Shown: positions 1 through 8,195, numbered from the stretch's first letter. The stretch is DNA of 43,452 nt from Patescibacteria group bacterium (GCA_018608435.1 JABAZV010000018.1:35298-78749); one strand, 5' to 3'. Notes: a model not told the origin generated them from the letters alone. Program-made: numbers and translations.

Positions 1-1
1 C

Positions 2-223
2 AGGGGATGGAAATCACTAGAAAGTAGGAGGTTCTTTTTCTTTCTGTTGGCTGGAATATCAAATGAATTAGTGCGAGTTTCGTTAACTGTTGATCAGTGG
101 ATAGTATACAAACAATTCATACTTATAGTCTTTTTGATATTCGGTCTATATCAATTTCGGGTTACCAGTAAGCATCGTCTACCTGAAGCTGACAAATTGG
201 GGTTGCAAAAATTGTCTACTTAG
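2..223 (+). CDS. C-terminal end of an unidentified membrane protein (partial)
   Basis: The frame is open from the first bases of the window to a TAG at 221-223, giving 73 residues; the start lies outside the window and the ORF track omits it because it has no start codon. The visible part has a Phe-rich hydrophobic run (RRFFFFLLAGI) and a second hydrophobic stretch (FILIVFLIFGLYQF), followed by a short polar tail. It therefore looks like the last one or two membrane helices of an integral membrane protein with a cytoplasmic tail. The family cannot be recognised from this fragment. Confidence 0.5.
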   Translation, partial: RGWKSLESRRFFFFLLAGISNELVRVSLTVDQWIVYKQFILIVFLIFGLYQFRVTSKHRLPEADKLGLQKLST

Positions 224-239
224 CACAACCATTATAATT

Positions 240-515
240 AATGTATGGAAACAATACAATTGGTACTCAACACTTATTAACCTGAATGGGCGCCGCCAGC
301 ATGGTTATTTGGCTCTGTATGGAGCGTGTTGTACGCAATAATTGCAATATCTTTTGGCTTCGTTGCGTATAAGTATTTTAAGGGAGCAATACATTGTTGG
401 TTTTGTTACCCTTTATTCTCAATTTATTTTTCAACTTTGCTTTTACTTCTCTTCAATTTGGTTTACAAAACAACCTCTTGGCTTCCGTTGATATTGTTCT
501 GGTTTTAGGTGCGAC
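240..515 (+). pseudogene. tspO: tspO remnant: TspO/MBR family, frameshifted twice and truncated
   Basis: Three pieces in different frames join into a typical N-terminal half of a TspO/MBR tryptophan-rich sensory protein. NWYSTLI (about 258-278) is followed one base out of frame by PEWAPPAWLFGSVWSVLY and a helix ending YKYFKGAI (281-391). In a third frame comes LLPFILNLFFNFAFTSLQFG...LLASVDIVLVLG (394-512). The WYxxLxKPxWxPPxW and ALPFxxNLxxN patterns are hallmarks of the family, which binds tetrapyrroles in the membrane. Restoring one base near 279 and adjusting one near 391 rebuilds the frame. The last two helices are missing: similarity stops at the dispersed motif beginning at 516. Assembly error could explain the frameshifts but not the missing C-terminus. 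Confidence 0.75.
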
Positions 516-543
516 AAGTTCGAACATTCTCCATCCAGCGGAG
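516..543 (+). repeat. Dispersed TTCGAAC/CCAGCGGAG motif, copy A
   Basis: AAGTTCGAACATTCTCCATC runs into CAGCGGAG. It contains the palindrome GTTCGAAC and a small CTCC...GGAG stem. About 10 nt further on, a hairpin of the form AAATATCC...GGGTATTT followed by a T-rich tract (about 552-585) looks like a terminator. This copy sits exactly where similarity of the tspO remnant ends. Copies B, C and D lie at 1705, 8138 and 13826. Confidence 0.6.
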
Positions 544-740
544 GAAAGATTAAAATATCCTAAGAAATACGGGTATTTTATTTTTAAATCCATAACCTAA
601 GATGAAAGTTTGAAAATTGTTTTTTTCTTAATGAAAATAGTGAAACATATAAACGAGATTAGCCTCATAATTAATAATGAATACTAGAACTTATTGGCAT
701 TAAGTATTTATTCATATTTAAAGCTTCTTAATAAGTACCT

Positions 741-768
741 TTGAGAGGGTTTGAACCTTTGATATAAT
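741..768 (+). promoter_or_regulatory. Promoter of the 287-aa gene, leaderless
   Basis: TTGAGA at 741-746 and a perfect TATAAT at 763-768 are separated by 16 bp. Only 6 nt separate the -10 box from the ATG at 775, so the transcript should begin at or next to the start codon, and no Shine-Dalgarno can be present. Confidence 0.65.
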
Positions 769-774
769 CGAGAT

Positions 775-1638
775 ATGATTAATCAGGAATTACTCGACTA
801 CATTCAATCAAGGGCTAAACAAGATGTCAGCAGAGAGCAAATTATTAAAGAACTTGAACTAGGCGGTTGGCAGATGCAAGATATTGAAGAAGGATTTAAT
901 ACTTTGCCAACGACATCAATTTCAGCCAATTCAACGTTATCTGATATCGCTCCAATACCTGCTACTAGTTTTTCTTGGAAAATAGAAGTGAGTTTGATAA
1001 TGGTAATAATTATTATTGGTGGAGGAATATATGTAGCAAGTAAAACACTAGGAGATACAGAAAAAGAATTTGAACTTTCTGAATCAACATTTATCAAGGA
1101 ATCTGAGGAGACAGATGTTTTGACTTCAGTATCAGAAGTGCCGGCAATAGTACTTGATGAGAAGCCTAATGAGTCTGAACCTTCTCAGGAAGTAGTTTAT
1201 GAAGAGTCTGTAGAAACTATAATTACTGAAACTCCAACAGCAGAAACTTTCACCACCGAGAAAGATGAAAAAGTTTTAAATCAGTTTAACTTAGTTATTG
1301 CCGAGAAAATAAAGTCTTGCGAGTCATACAGCGGACAATATATACACGTCTTTACTTCTGAAATACTACAGAGAGAAATTAAGGAGATTGACGGAGGGGT
1401 GTGTCGAATTGTGGAAGAGTGGCCGAATAATGGACAAATGGAGTGTAATCTCACAAAAAATCAAAGAGAGTCGATGTCTGCTTACTATACCCAAGTTGCT
1501 GAAGCAGAGTCTTTTCAAATAAATATGAATTCTTCTTCTGGCAGTGAGCCAGAAGGTGAATTTATTATAGACGGAAAGGTGGAACTTAAGTATCAAGAGT
1601 TACTATCAAATGGAGCTTGTGTCATTACTGGTTATTAG
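775..1638 (+). CDS. Membrane-anchored extracytoplasmic protein with N-terminal helical module
   Basis: This 287-aa protein has three parts. Residues 1-45 form a small helical module (MINQELLDYIQ...GGWQMQDIEEGF) that recurs at the start of the DUF6159 protein at 37423-38505. One transmembrane helix follows at about 66-90 (SLIMVIIIIGGGIYVAS). After a Glu/Thr/Ser-rich linker there is a roughly 120-residue C-terminal domain with four cysteines that may pair outside the cell. The topology would put the helical module in the cytoplasm and the Cys domain outside. The start is set by the TATAAT 6 nt upstream. The C-terminal domain is not recognised and no enzyme motif is visible. The gene converges on the surface-protein operon. 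Confidence 0.8.
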   Translation: MINQELLDYIQSRAKQDVSREQIIKELELGGWQMQDIEEGFNTLPTTSISANSTLSDIAPIPATSFSWKIEVSLIMVIIIIGGGIYVASKTLGDTEKEFELSESTFIKESEETDVLTSVSEVPAIVLDEKPNESEPSQEVVYEESVETIITETPTAETFTTEKDEKVLNQFNLVIAEKIKSCESYSGQYIHVFTSEILQREIKEIDGGVCRIVEEWPNNGQMECNLTKNQRESMSAYYTQVAEAESFQINMNSSSGSEPEGEFIIDGKVELKYQELLSNGACVITGY

Positions 1639-1704
1639 ACACTTGTCATACTTACTACAGGCACTCCAGTAATCTCAATTAGACCTACTTTTACACAAAA
1701 CCAC

Positions 1705-1734
1705 AAGTTCGAACAGCTTCCACCCAGTGGAGCA
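1705..1734 (+). repeat. Dispersed TTCGAAC/CCAGCGGAG motif, copy B
   Basis: AAGTTCGAACAGCTTCCACC continues as CAGTGGAGCA. TCCAC...GTGGA gives a 5-bp stem with a small loop. The strong terminator at 1736 follows immediately. Confidence 0.65.
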
Positions 1735-1735
1735 T

Positions 1736-1771
1736 AAGTACAAAAACACACCGAGGTGTGTTTTTGTACTT
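1736..1771. terminator. Bidirectional terminator between convergent genes
   Basis: A perfect 17-bp inverted repeat, AAGTACAAAAACACACC / GGTGTGTTTTTGTACTT, has a minimal loop. Runs of A and T on the two sides supply a U-tract on either strand. It lies between the plus-strand 287-aa gene and the minus-strand surface-protein operon and can end both. Confidence 0.85.
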
Positions 1772-1841
1772 AGGCTGAGTAATGCGATTGGTTGTAGTGA
1801 TTTAAACGGTAAGCTGACACTAACGTAACAAGCTTTATATT

Positions 1842-4800
1842 TTACCAACTAAAGAAATTTGCTACCTTGCTAAAGAATCCTCCAGCGGTAGCTTTTTCAG
1901 TTTCTGTCTGGGGTGCTGGTTCGGGAGTTGGTGTAGGTTCAGGAGCTGGCGCTGGTTCAGGAATTTTCTGCGTATCTGGTTTAGGTGCAGGTAGAGGAGC
2001 TGGAGTGATAATCACTGGTTTGGGTTTAGGTGCTGGCTCTACATAAGTCAGGGTAGGTTTTGGAGCTTGGTAAGCAGGCTTAGTGGTGCTGATGCCGGCC
2101 ACTTGTGGTGCTGGTGTGGGGGTTGCTGGTATAGCGAGGCTTAACTTGTTTACCAAGTACGGCACCACGAAAGTGTATTCACGGCTAGTTGTCACGTCTG
2201 TCTCGTTTTCCGAACGAACTCGATAGCCATAAGATGTGCCTGGTTGTAGTCCTGTGATAATCATGTAGTGCGTCGTTTTCTTTTCAGGGAACATAAAACT
2301 AACACTTCGGTAGCCCAGATTTGGCTTGTTGATGTCGTACTGAGAAATCGCTTGGTAGGGTCCGTAGTAGATACGGCTGAGAGAAGAGGTTGACGTTTCC
2401 CACGCCATTAAAGCAGATGTTTGTCCGTCAGCACTGGGGAAGAAGGCTATGGTGGCGACGTTTCCTACCGCAAGGGCAATTCCGTTGATTTGCAGTTTGT
2501 AGACAGCGTCTTTGATGCTTAGTGATTCTCCTCCTGAAGCTTTTGTATCTTCGTCAAGATAGGCTTTGACACTAGCAGTATTAGTGTAAATACCTGAGGG
2601 GGTGTCTGCGTTGTAGTCTGTGGTGTATGTCAGCTTAATTTCTTCACCTGGAAGTATGGTGCTCAGGTCCCAAGACTGACTGTTTACTTCTGAACCAATC
2701 GGGTTGGTCAAAACATCAAACACTTCTGCATTGTAGGCATTGCCACCATTGTTGGTGACGGTGATGGTGTAATCGACAGAATCACCAGCGTTTATAATTT
2801 CACCCTCACTAACATCAGCTGTTTTGTTTATCGAGATCAGTGGTTGTGCGTCAGGGTCAACATCCATCACTTCTCGGTCGACTTTCTTTTTCTTGTTTTT
2901 TGAAGAAGACCCTCCACCTCCACTTCCGCCACCACCAGATGATGCTGGCGGGGTGATTGTTGGTGGGGTAGTGTCACCAGTAGTGTCAGTTTCAGTGTTG
3001 TCACTGCCTGAATCCGTACTGTCTGTGTACAAATACGAGCTTACGAGAGTTAGTAAATTATTGCTGAAGTCGTTGTCTCCAATGTCGCTGGTTACTTTGG
3101 CGTGAGCAGTAACGCTGCTGGTGCTTTGAGGGATGTTTGAGTCAACTGTTGCCCCAAGTGTTACAACGCGGCTAGCACCGGGAGCAACACTTCCTAGACT
3201 GACAGACTGATTGTTGCTGTTGTTAGTCTTGGCGTTTTCTAGCACTTGGTCTAAAACCACATTAGTTGCTATTTGGTCGCTGCTGTTACTGACGGTGTAC
3301 GTGTAGGTTAGGTTGTCATTTGGTCCAACTGGTCCGCTGTCGTTAACAACGCCAGTCAGGCCTAAGTCGGTTGAAGTGAAAGAGATGTTACCGTCTAAGT
3401 CACCCAAGATGTTGATCACGGCGTATGTCCAGTTGGTACCGATGACGTTGGTATTGGCAATGTTCATCACGTTTGCACTCGCAAACGCATCACCAGTTTC
3501 GATACTTCCAGTCAGACCGAGATTTTCGTTTTCTCCTGTGATTGCTCGTACTGTCAGAGTATTTTCTAAGTACAGTGCGTTGTTCTGGTTATTGATTTGG
3601 GCAGAATATGAGTCGATGTCATAGCCAAACATTTCTGATGGTGCAATTTCTGCGTCAACGTTGTAGATAATCAATCCGTCAGGCGTCCATTCCCAAGTGA
3701 GGCCATCAGGCAATCCTACTACTTCGCCATTCCAGTAGCCGTGGATACGTACGCGCAGGTAGAAAGAGTCACCGCCATAGGTGTTTGAGTTTACTTTGTT
3801 GAGTACGTTGGATTCAGTTTCCGACATACCAGTTACGATAGAAGAGTTAACGTCAGTTTCTGAGTCGTTATTTCCCGTCTGACCATACGTGTCTAGGTTG
3901 TTTTCGACTACAGCGTTGTTGGTGTTGGTGACAGAAATGTCTGCTGCTTCACCTTCTTCTAGTTGATTAAGACCGTTAGGCTGTGCAAAGTAGGATCTAA
4001 ACAAGTCTTCGGATGGCAAAATCAAATCGCCTTCAAGGTCGCCAATGGCGTTGAAGGTGAGTAGTTGATAGTTGGAGTCGATGATGTTGGTATTGATCAC
4101 ATTCATCACATTGACGCTCGCAAACGCGTCACCAGTAGTTATTTTGGCAGATAGGTTTCCGTCCGCTTCGTTGTACCCAGTCGTTGCTTCGACTATGGCT
4201 TGGTTAGTGACAGTGGCAGTGTTGATTTGTGACATGTTGTACACAACATCTTCCGCTGCACAAGAGAGCAGGCTACATGTACCAGTGTTGGTCAGGGAAG
4301 TAGCAGCTTCAGGGAAGAACGAGCTGGTGAGGTCTAGCGACTCACTTGGACCGAGAATTTTGTTTCCAAGATAAATCAATCCTTCGGAGTTAACAACATT
4401 AGTATTGATAATATTTGCGATATTGAACGCAGAAATAGCGTGTCCGGTTTTGATGGTAGCTTCAGTGGAAGCAATGGCGAGGTTTTCTCCGGTTGAAGAC
4501 AGAATGGCGCCTTCATTACTGACGATAGCTTCGTTGGTACCAGTAGCTATAAAAGTATAGAAATCTAGATCGCCGGAAGCTTCTGGAGTTAGTTCGCTGC
4601 GAACGTCGTTGGAGTTTGCGTCAGTGAACAGCTCAGCGCGGGCGGTAGCGATGCCGGTTTCAATCAAAGTTTTTCGACCAGTGCGCTGTATGTCACCAGT
4701 GACTTCATTATCCTCTGCTTCGTCTGGGTCGCCAATCAGACTGTCAGACTTTACTTCAACTGGGTCACCAGCCTCTGGTGTCACTTCACCATTTGCGCCA

Positions 4801-5294
4801 GCAGTACCTTCATTACCACCTCCACCAGAACTGCCAGTTTCACCAGTACTGTCTGGTGTTGGTGGGGTTGTGCTGGCTGTGTCGCCGTCGTTTGTGTCGC
4901 CGTTACCATCGGTTCCATCAGCGGTGTTGTCAGTTGATGTGCTGCTGTCACCATCTGTGCCACTTTCAGTTGAACTAGCGTTCCCTCCGTCTTCACTGAT
5001 GGGTGGGGTGGTTGAAGCGGTTGAAGTCGCTCTGTCATCCGCGTCGGCACCATTACCAGTATCGGCTGGGGTGCTCGTTCCGAAATCACCGGCTGAAACT
5101 GCCTGTGGGGGCTGGTTGTCGGCACCGTTAGCGGTAGATGATGCATTAGAAATGTCATCGCTTGAGGGGGTAGTTGACGCTGCTTCTTGTGCAAAGACAG
5201 CTGCAGGCATAGTGCTCACTAGCAGAGTAGCTACTACGAGGCCTGCAAAAAAACGGTATAGTTTTTTATCTAGTTTAAAATAGTTTGTTGACAT
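1842..5294 (-). CDS. Giant secreted surface protein with internal repeats, two DUF11 domains and Pro-rich tail
   Basis: This 1150-aa protein has a signal peptide (about 1-36, ending AVFAQ). A Ser/Thr/Asp/Gly-rich low-complexity stalk follows to about 200. Between about 200 and 645 lie some five copies of a roughly 100-120-residue repeat built around TGDAFASxNVMNxxNTN. Two DUF11-type beta-sandwich domains at about 650-745 and 815-915 are separated by a Gly/Ser linker and a KNKKKK patch. A fibronectin-III-like segment (ALMAWETSTSS...) sits near 960-1050 and a Pro-rich tail follows. The last residues, GGFFSKVANFFSW, are hydrophobic or amphipathic and could be an anchor. The architecture suggests an adhesin or S-layer-associated protein. 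It is the last gene of a three-gene minus-strand unit and overlaps the collagen-like gene by 20 bp. No sortase motif is seen. Confidence 0.85.
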   Translation of the reverse strand: MSTNYFKLDKKLYRFFAGLVVATLLVSTMPAAVFAQEAASTTPSSDDISNASSTANGADNQPPQAVSAGDFGTSTPADTGNGADADDRATSTASTTPPISEDGGNASSTESGTDGDSSTSTDNTADGTDGNGDTNDGDTASTTPPTPDSTGETGSSGGGGNEGTAGANGEVTPEAGDPVEVKSDSLIGDPDEAEDNEVTGDIQRTGRKTLIETGIATARAELFTDANSNDVRSELTPEASGDLDFYTFIATGTNEAIVSNEGAILSSTGENLAIASTEATIKTGHAISAFNIANIINTNVVNSEGLIYLGNKILGPSESLDLTSSFFPEAATSLTNTGTCSLLSCAAEDVVYNMSQINTATVTNQAIVEATTGYNEADGNLSAKITTGDAFASVNVMNVINTNIIDSNYQLLTFNAIGDLEGDLILPSEDLFRSYFAQPNGLNQLEEGEAADISVTNTNNAVVENNLDTYGQTGNNDSETDVNSSIVTGMSETESNVLNKVNSNTYGGDSFYLRVRIHGYWNGEVVGLPDGLTWEWTPDGLIIYNVDAEIAPSEMFGYDIDSYSAQINNQNNALYLENTLTVRAITGENENLGLTGSIETGDAFASANVMNIANTNVIGTNWTYAVINILGDLDGNISFTSTDLGLTGVVNDSGPVGPNDNLTYTYTVSNSSDQIATNVVLDQVLENAKTNNSNNQSVSLGSVAPGASRVVTLGATVDSNIPQSTSSVTAHAKVTSDIGDNDFSNNLLTLVSSYLYTDSTDSGSDNTETDTTGDTTPPTITPPASSGGGGSGGGGSSSKNKKKKVDREVMDVDPDAQPLISINKTADVSEGEIINAGDSVDYTITVTNNGGNAYNAEVFDVLTNPIGSEVNSQSWDLSTILPGEEIKLTYTTDYNADTPSGIYTNTASVKAYLDEDTKASGGESLSIKDAVYKLQINGIALAVGNVATIAFFPSADGQTSALMAWETSTSSLSRIYYGPYQAISQYDINKPNLGYRSVSFMFPEKKTTHYMIITGLQPGTSYGYRVRSENETDVTTSREYTFVVPYLVNKLSLAIPATPTPAPQVAGISTTKPAYQAPKPTLTYVEPAPKPKPVIITPAPLPAPKPDTQKIPEPAPAPEPTPTPEPAPQTETEKATAGGFFSKVANFFSW

Positions 5295-5802
5295 AATTAA
5301 TTAACATGAGACTGATTGATAAAAGAGTTTTACTTATAAAGGACTGTTTGTCTTCGGCCACAGTAGTGTTTGGTGTACTTGAAGGTCCTTCATTGCTGTC
5401 TGGTTCGGTTTCGGTGCTCGGTGTTACCTTAGGTTCGAACAGGGGATCAGGGTTGTTACTAAGTGGTCTAGAGTTGTCGATATCTACCACATCGACTCCG
5501 TTGATGGTTGATTTAATCCGGATAGTACTGGTGCCATGACTAGTGATCACATCCGCCCCGTCTGCACCAGTCTGACCATTGGCGCCATCTTTACCATCCT
5601 TGCCTGACTGTCCATCAGCTCCATCCTGGCCATTCTGACCGTCTGCTCCACGGGTAGACTGGCCGCCACTATTGCTGGATGACATTACTACATTCGAAAT
5701 TACATCCGAGTCGGTTGCCGAGGCAGTGCTAGGTGCTCCCAAACTGCTTGCAAGTGTGAGCGCAATCAAGATGTATATTCTTTTATAAAATGTGGTTTTC
5801 AT
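5275..5802 (-). CDS. Secreted collagen-like (Gly-X-Y) surface protein
   Basis: This 175-aa protein has a signal peptide (about 1-29, ending STASA). A short SNVVMSSSNSGGQSTRGA segment leads into about eleven uninterrupted Gly-X-Y triplets rich in Asp, Gln and Lys, then a Thr/Pro/Glu-rich linker. It ends in a hydrophobic C-terminus (SFISKTLLSISLMLINYVN) that may anchor it. Bacterial Gly-X-Y tracts of this kind form collagen-like triple helices. The pre-repeat segment matches the one in the upstream 370-aa gene, so the two look like paralogues that carry different glycine repeats. A GAGG Shine-Dalgarno lies just upstream of the ATG. The gene end overlaps the start of the 1150-aa gene, pointing to coupled translation. 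Confidence 0.8.
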   Translation of the reverse strand: MKTTFYKRIYILIALTLASSLGAPSTASATDSDVISNVVMSSSNSGGQSTRGADGQNGQDGADGQSGKDGKDGANGQTGADGADVITSHGTSTIRIKSTINGVDVVDIDNSRPLSNNPDPLFEPKVTPSTETEPDSNEGPSSTPNTTVAEDKQSFISKTLLSISLMLINYVNKLF

Positions 5803-5813
5803 AATTTCCTCTA

Positions 5814-5876
5814 TAAGGTCAGAATATGCTTCCGACCTTACCAGAGGATCTCTCTGGACTACAGAGAGACCTCTCT
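5814..5876 (-). promoter_or_regulatory. Two intercistronic stem-loops between surface genes
   Basis: TAAGGTC...GACCTTA (5814-5840) and a longer AGAGG-TCTCTCTG / CAGAGAGA-CCTCT stem (5843-5876, small bulge) fill the 91-bp gap between the glycine-rich and collagen-like genes. No T-tract follows on the minus strand, so partial termination or RNA processing that sets relative expression is more likely than full termination. Confidence 0.45.
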
Positions 5877-5893
5877 TGATTCGATTAGTTCTA

Positions 5894-7006
5894 CTAATTA
5901 CGAACTACTCGAGTCACATTTCGGTTCACAATGTTTGTTGCTCGGCTCCATGAATCAGCCCTTCCAGTGTTAACGGTTCCACCGTCTCCACCAGCTGCTC
6001 CATTTCCACCTTCGCCACCATCACCAGTGTTGCCACCAGCAGCACCTGTGCCACTGTCGCCGCCGTTTCCACCGTCTCCAGTAGCTCCGCCTTCACCACC
6101 AGCACCGCCGTTGCCAGCTCGTTGAGTGCCGTCAACTTCATCGGTTCCTAGTGAACTGGCGTCGCCACCTTCGCCACCATCGTTGCCGTTACCGCCTCCG
6201 CTAGTTGAACCACCGCCAGAGTCGTTAGTGCTTTCTCCACCATCACCAGCATCACTTCCGCCTTCACCGCCGTCAGCACCTTCGCCACCTCGACCACCTT
6301 TAGTAAGGTTGTCTCCTGAGTCGGCTTCAGATACAGCACGGTTATCAACTCGAGCTGACTCGTTGTCATTTTCCACTCGAGCTTCTGTAGTGTCGAGGTC
6401 AGCGTCACCAGCGTCACGTACGATGTCAGTGTCATTATTGTTGACGTCGTTATCGATTTCTGAAGTTGCTACTGCTTCACCAGAAGTGATGTCGCCACCA
6501 TCTCCACCCGCAGCACCGTTGCCACCAGTTCCGCCAGCACCAGTGTCGCCACCAGTTCCGCCGTCTCCGCTGTCTCCACCGTCTCCACCAGTACCAGTGT
6601 CACCACCGTTTCCAGAAGTACCACCGTTTCCGGCTTGCTGTAGAGCATCGGGTCCGTCTACGTCACCAGTAGCGTCACCTCCGTCACCTCCGTTTCCACC
6701 GTCTCCAGCATCACCAGTGTATCCTCCAGGTGATGTGTTTGTGCTGTCGCCGCCGTCTCCAGCGTTGTCGCCACCGTCACCTCCATTTCCACCACGTCCA
6801 CCTCGAGCTCCACGTGAAGTGTTTCCGCCAGTGTTTGATGTAGATAGAGCTACGTTTGTAACGTTAGCGTTGTTGTTGTTTTTCACTACGACAGTATCGT
6901 CTTCGTACGCTTGCGCCGGTACGGCTATTGCCCAGAGAGTCATAGCAGTTATCATAAGCACCGCTGATGTTTGCTTAAACGCAGTTTGCTTGTTTGTTGT
7001 TACCAT
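5894..7006 (-). CDS. Secreted glycine-rich (GGxGGDGG) surface protein with internal duplication
   Basis: This 370-aa protein starts with a signal peptide (about 1-33, ending VPAQA). After KNNNNANVTNVALSTSNTGG it becomes a long GGxGGDGGD low-complexity region. It is built of two similar halves of about 160 residues: roughly 45-200 and 230-370. Each begins with GGRGG and has a conserved DVDG/EVDG...AGNGG centre. Each ends in GNGAAGGDGG followed by a polar, Asn/Asp/Arg-rich segment. Such Gly-rich proteins recall PE_PGRS or glycine-loop surface proteins, but no homology is claimed. It is the first gene of the operon and runs leftward. The opposite strand is also open because of the repeat composition. 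Confidence 0.8.
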   Translation of the reverse strand: MVTTNKQTAFKQTSAVLMITAMTLWAIAVPAQAYEDDTVVVKNNNNANVTNVALSTSNTGGNTSRGARGGRGGNGGDGGDNAGDGGDSTNTSPGGYTGDAGDGGNGGDGGDATGDVDGPDALQQAGNGGTSGNGGDTGTGGDGGDSGDGGTGGDTGAGGTGGNGAAGGDGGDITSGEAVATSEIDNDVNNNDTDIVRDAGDADLDTTEARVENDNESARVDNRAVSEADSGDNLTKGGRGGEGADGGEGGSDAGDGGESTNDSGGGSTSGGGNGNDGGEGGDASSLGTDEVDGTQRAGNGGAGGEGGATGDGGNGGDSGTGAAGGNTGDGGEGGNGAAGGDGGTVNTGRADSWSRATNIVNRNVTRVVRN

Positions 7007-7096
7007 AATGTTAATTAACTAATTTTTTAAATAAGCATCTTTTCTCACATGGAATAAAATGTTTCCAAAAAAGAAAGGGGATACGTGTTCTCGACC

Positions 7097-7126
7097 TTAT
7101 ACGGGTATGCAGTCATACCCGTATAA
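7097..7126. repeat. Perfect 13-bp inverted repeat upstream of the surface operon
   Basis: TTATACGGGTATG-CAGT-CATACCCGTATAA is a perfect dyad with a 4-nt loop, about 90 bp upstream of the start of the glycine-rich surface gene. There is no T-tract directly after it on either strand, so an operator or RNA stem is more likely than a terminator. Confidence 0.55.
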
Positions 7127-7205
7127 AGTAATCTTCCATAAACTGAAGAACACCAAATACAGATATATCTGCTTTTCAAGTTTTCAAGGTGTGCGAACAA
7201 CAAAA

Positions 7206-7230
7206 AACGCCGTTGATAAAACAAGGCGTT
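7206..7230 (-). terminator. Minus-strand terminator without an obvious gene
   Basis: Read on the minus strand, AACGCC...GGCGTT is followed by TTTTTGTTG. It would end a leftward transcript arising in the non-coding stretch to its right, where no protein gene is visible. Confidence 0.5.
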
Positions 7231-7451
7231 AGTAAAATTTACGGAGGGTGACTGCTGGTGTTAGTAATTTTGTGGAAATATGTCATGATAAAAACTACCC
7301 TAGACGCATGATTCCCACATCAGCGTTAGTGAAAATAATACACCCAGCAATAGTTTGGTGTCAATAATTTTGACTATCCTGATACAAAAAAAACTAGTGT
7401 CAACAGATACTGCGGGTTTTGGCGTGTTTTAAAAAGTACAAAAACAAAAAT

Positions 7452-7533
7452 AAGTCCAGTATTGAACCGACTCTCCGTGGGAAAGATCTCCTGATTAAAG
7501 AGAGATCGAGAAGGTCGGTTCAATACTGGACTT
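7452..7533. ncRNA. Large hairpin with a 20-bp perfect stem (candidate structured RNA or MITE-like element)
   Basis: Left arm AAGTCCAGTATTGAACCGAC (7452-7471) is the exact reverse complement of the right arm (7514-7533). The 42-nt interior has a nested GATCTC...GAGATC stem (7485-7507) and a further CTC/GAG pairing, so nearly the whole element folds into one rod. An A-rich flank on the left and a T-rich flank (TTGTTTTCG) on the right give it terminator-like edges. No neighbouring gene explains it. Confidence 0.5.
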
Positions 7534-8137
7534 GTTTTCGTTCAGAAAACTATATCGAAAAAAATAATATGTCAAGAAAATTTTGTTTTTGCAGGCCATT
7601 TAATAGCGTATATTTTCCTATTCTGGGGCTGTAAACCTCGTTTTTTGATGACCGATGCAAACAAGATGATTATTTGTAATAAAATTTCCCTCAAAAAACT
7701 GTCGGTCATATTTTTGGCAAACGCGAAAACTTTTTGAGTTGATCCAAACAAAAGGAAGATGTTCTCAAAGGCATACTTGTCATGTTGTCGTTTAATCTCG
7801 CTAGATTAGATAATGATTTACAGACATATAAATTTGGATGAAATAAAGAAGAGGTAAACAAATACCCGTGTCAAAAGACGAGGATTTCCCACTCTTTTTA
7901 CAAAAAAATATTAACCAAAAATTGACCATATTATAAACGTCCGGACATAAATTATTTTCTGAACAGATTTTTAAGGAAGTGATTATTTCTTTTCTTGAAA
8001 CAGAATAAAAAAGCGACTAGTGTCGCCCTGAAGGTTATTGATATGGTTATTTCTGGACTCTTGTCAGAAATTTCTCCACTCTTCAAGTTGAAGAATTTTT
8101 AAACCAAGCCCTGGGCACATTTATAGCTATGGATAAG

Positions 8138-8195
8138 CAGATATGAACATCCTCCACCCAGCGTAGCAGCAAAAAAGAGCCTTACTATTAAGGTT
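8138..8195 (+). repeat. Dispersed motif copy C plus terminator-like hairpin
   Basis: ATGAACATCCTCCACCCAGC followed by GTAGCAGCA matches copies A, B and D. It is followed by AAAAAAGAG-CCTTA-CTAT-TAAGG-TTATTTTTTA, a weak hairpin with a T-rich tail. It lies between the non-coding stretch and the 119-aa membrane protein. Confidence 0.55.

Noticed and set aside
516-543. tRNA remnant suggested by GTTCGAAC
   Set aside because: No acceptor, D or anticodon stem can be folded at any copy, and all copies lead into terminators.
4609-5283. 224-aa plus-strand ORF opposite the giant surface protein
   Set aside because: It arises from the low-complexity Ser/Thr/Gly stalk read in antisense; no SD or promoter, and composition is an artefact.
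5900-6850. Possible CRISPR-like or satellite array in the glycine-rich region
   Set aside because: The repeats are codon-level GGN repetition in a protein gene, with irregular spacing and no unique spacers.
6126-7022. 298-aa plus-strand ORF rich in Ser and Pro
   Set aside because: It is the mirror image of the glycine-rich repeat gene on the minus strand: GGN codons read as NCC on the other strand. It has no start signals or signal peptide.
7419-7634. 71-aa ORF spanning the large hairpin
   Set aside because: It runs through the inverted repeat, lacks a start signal and shows no protein-like pattern.
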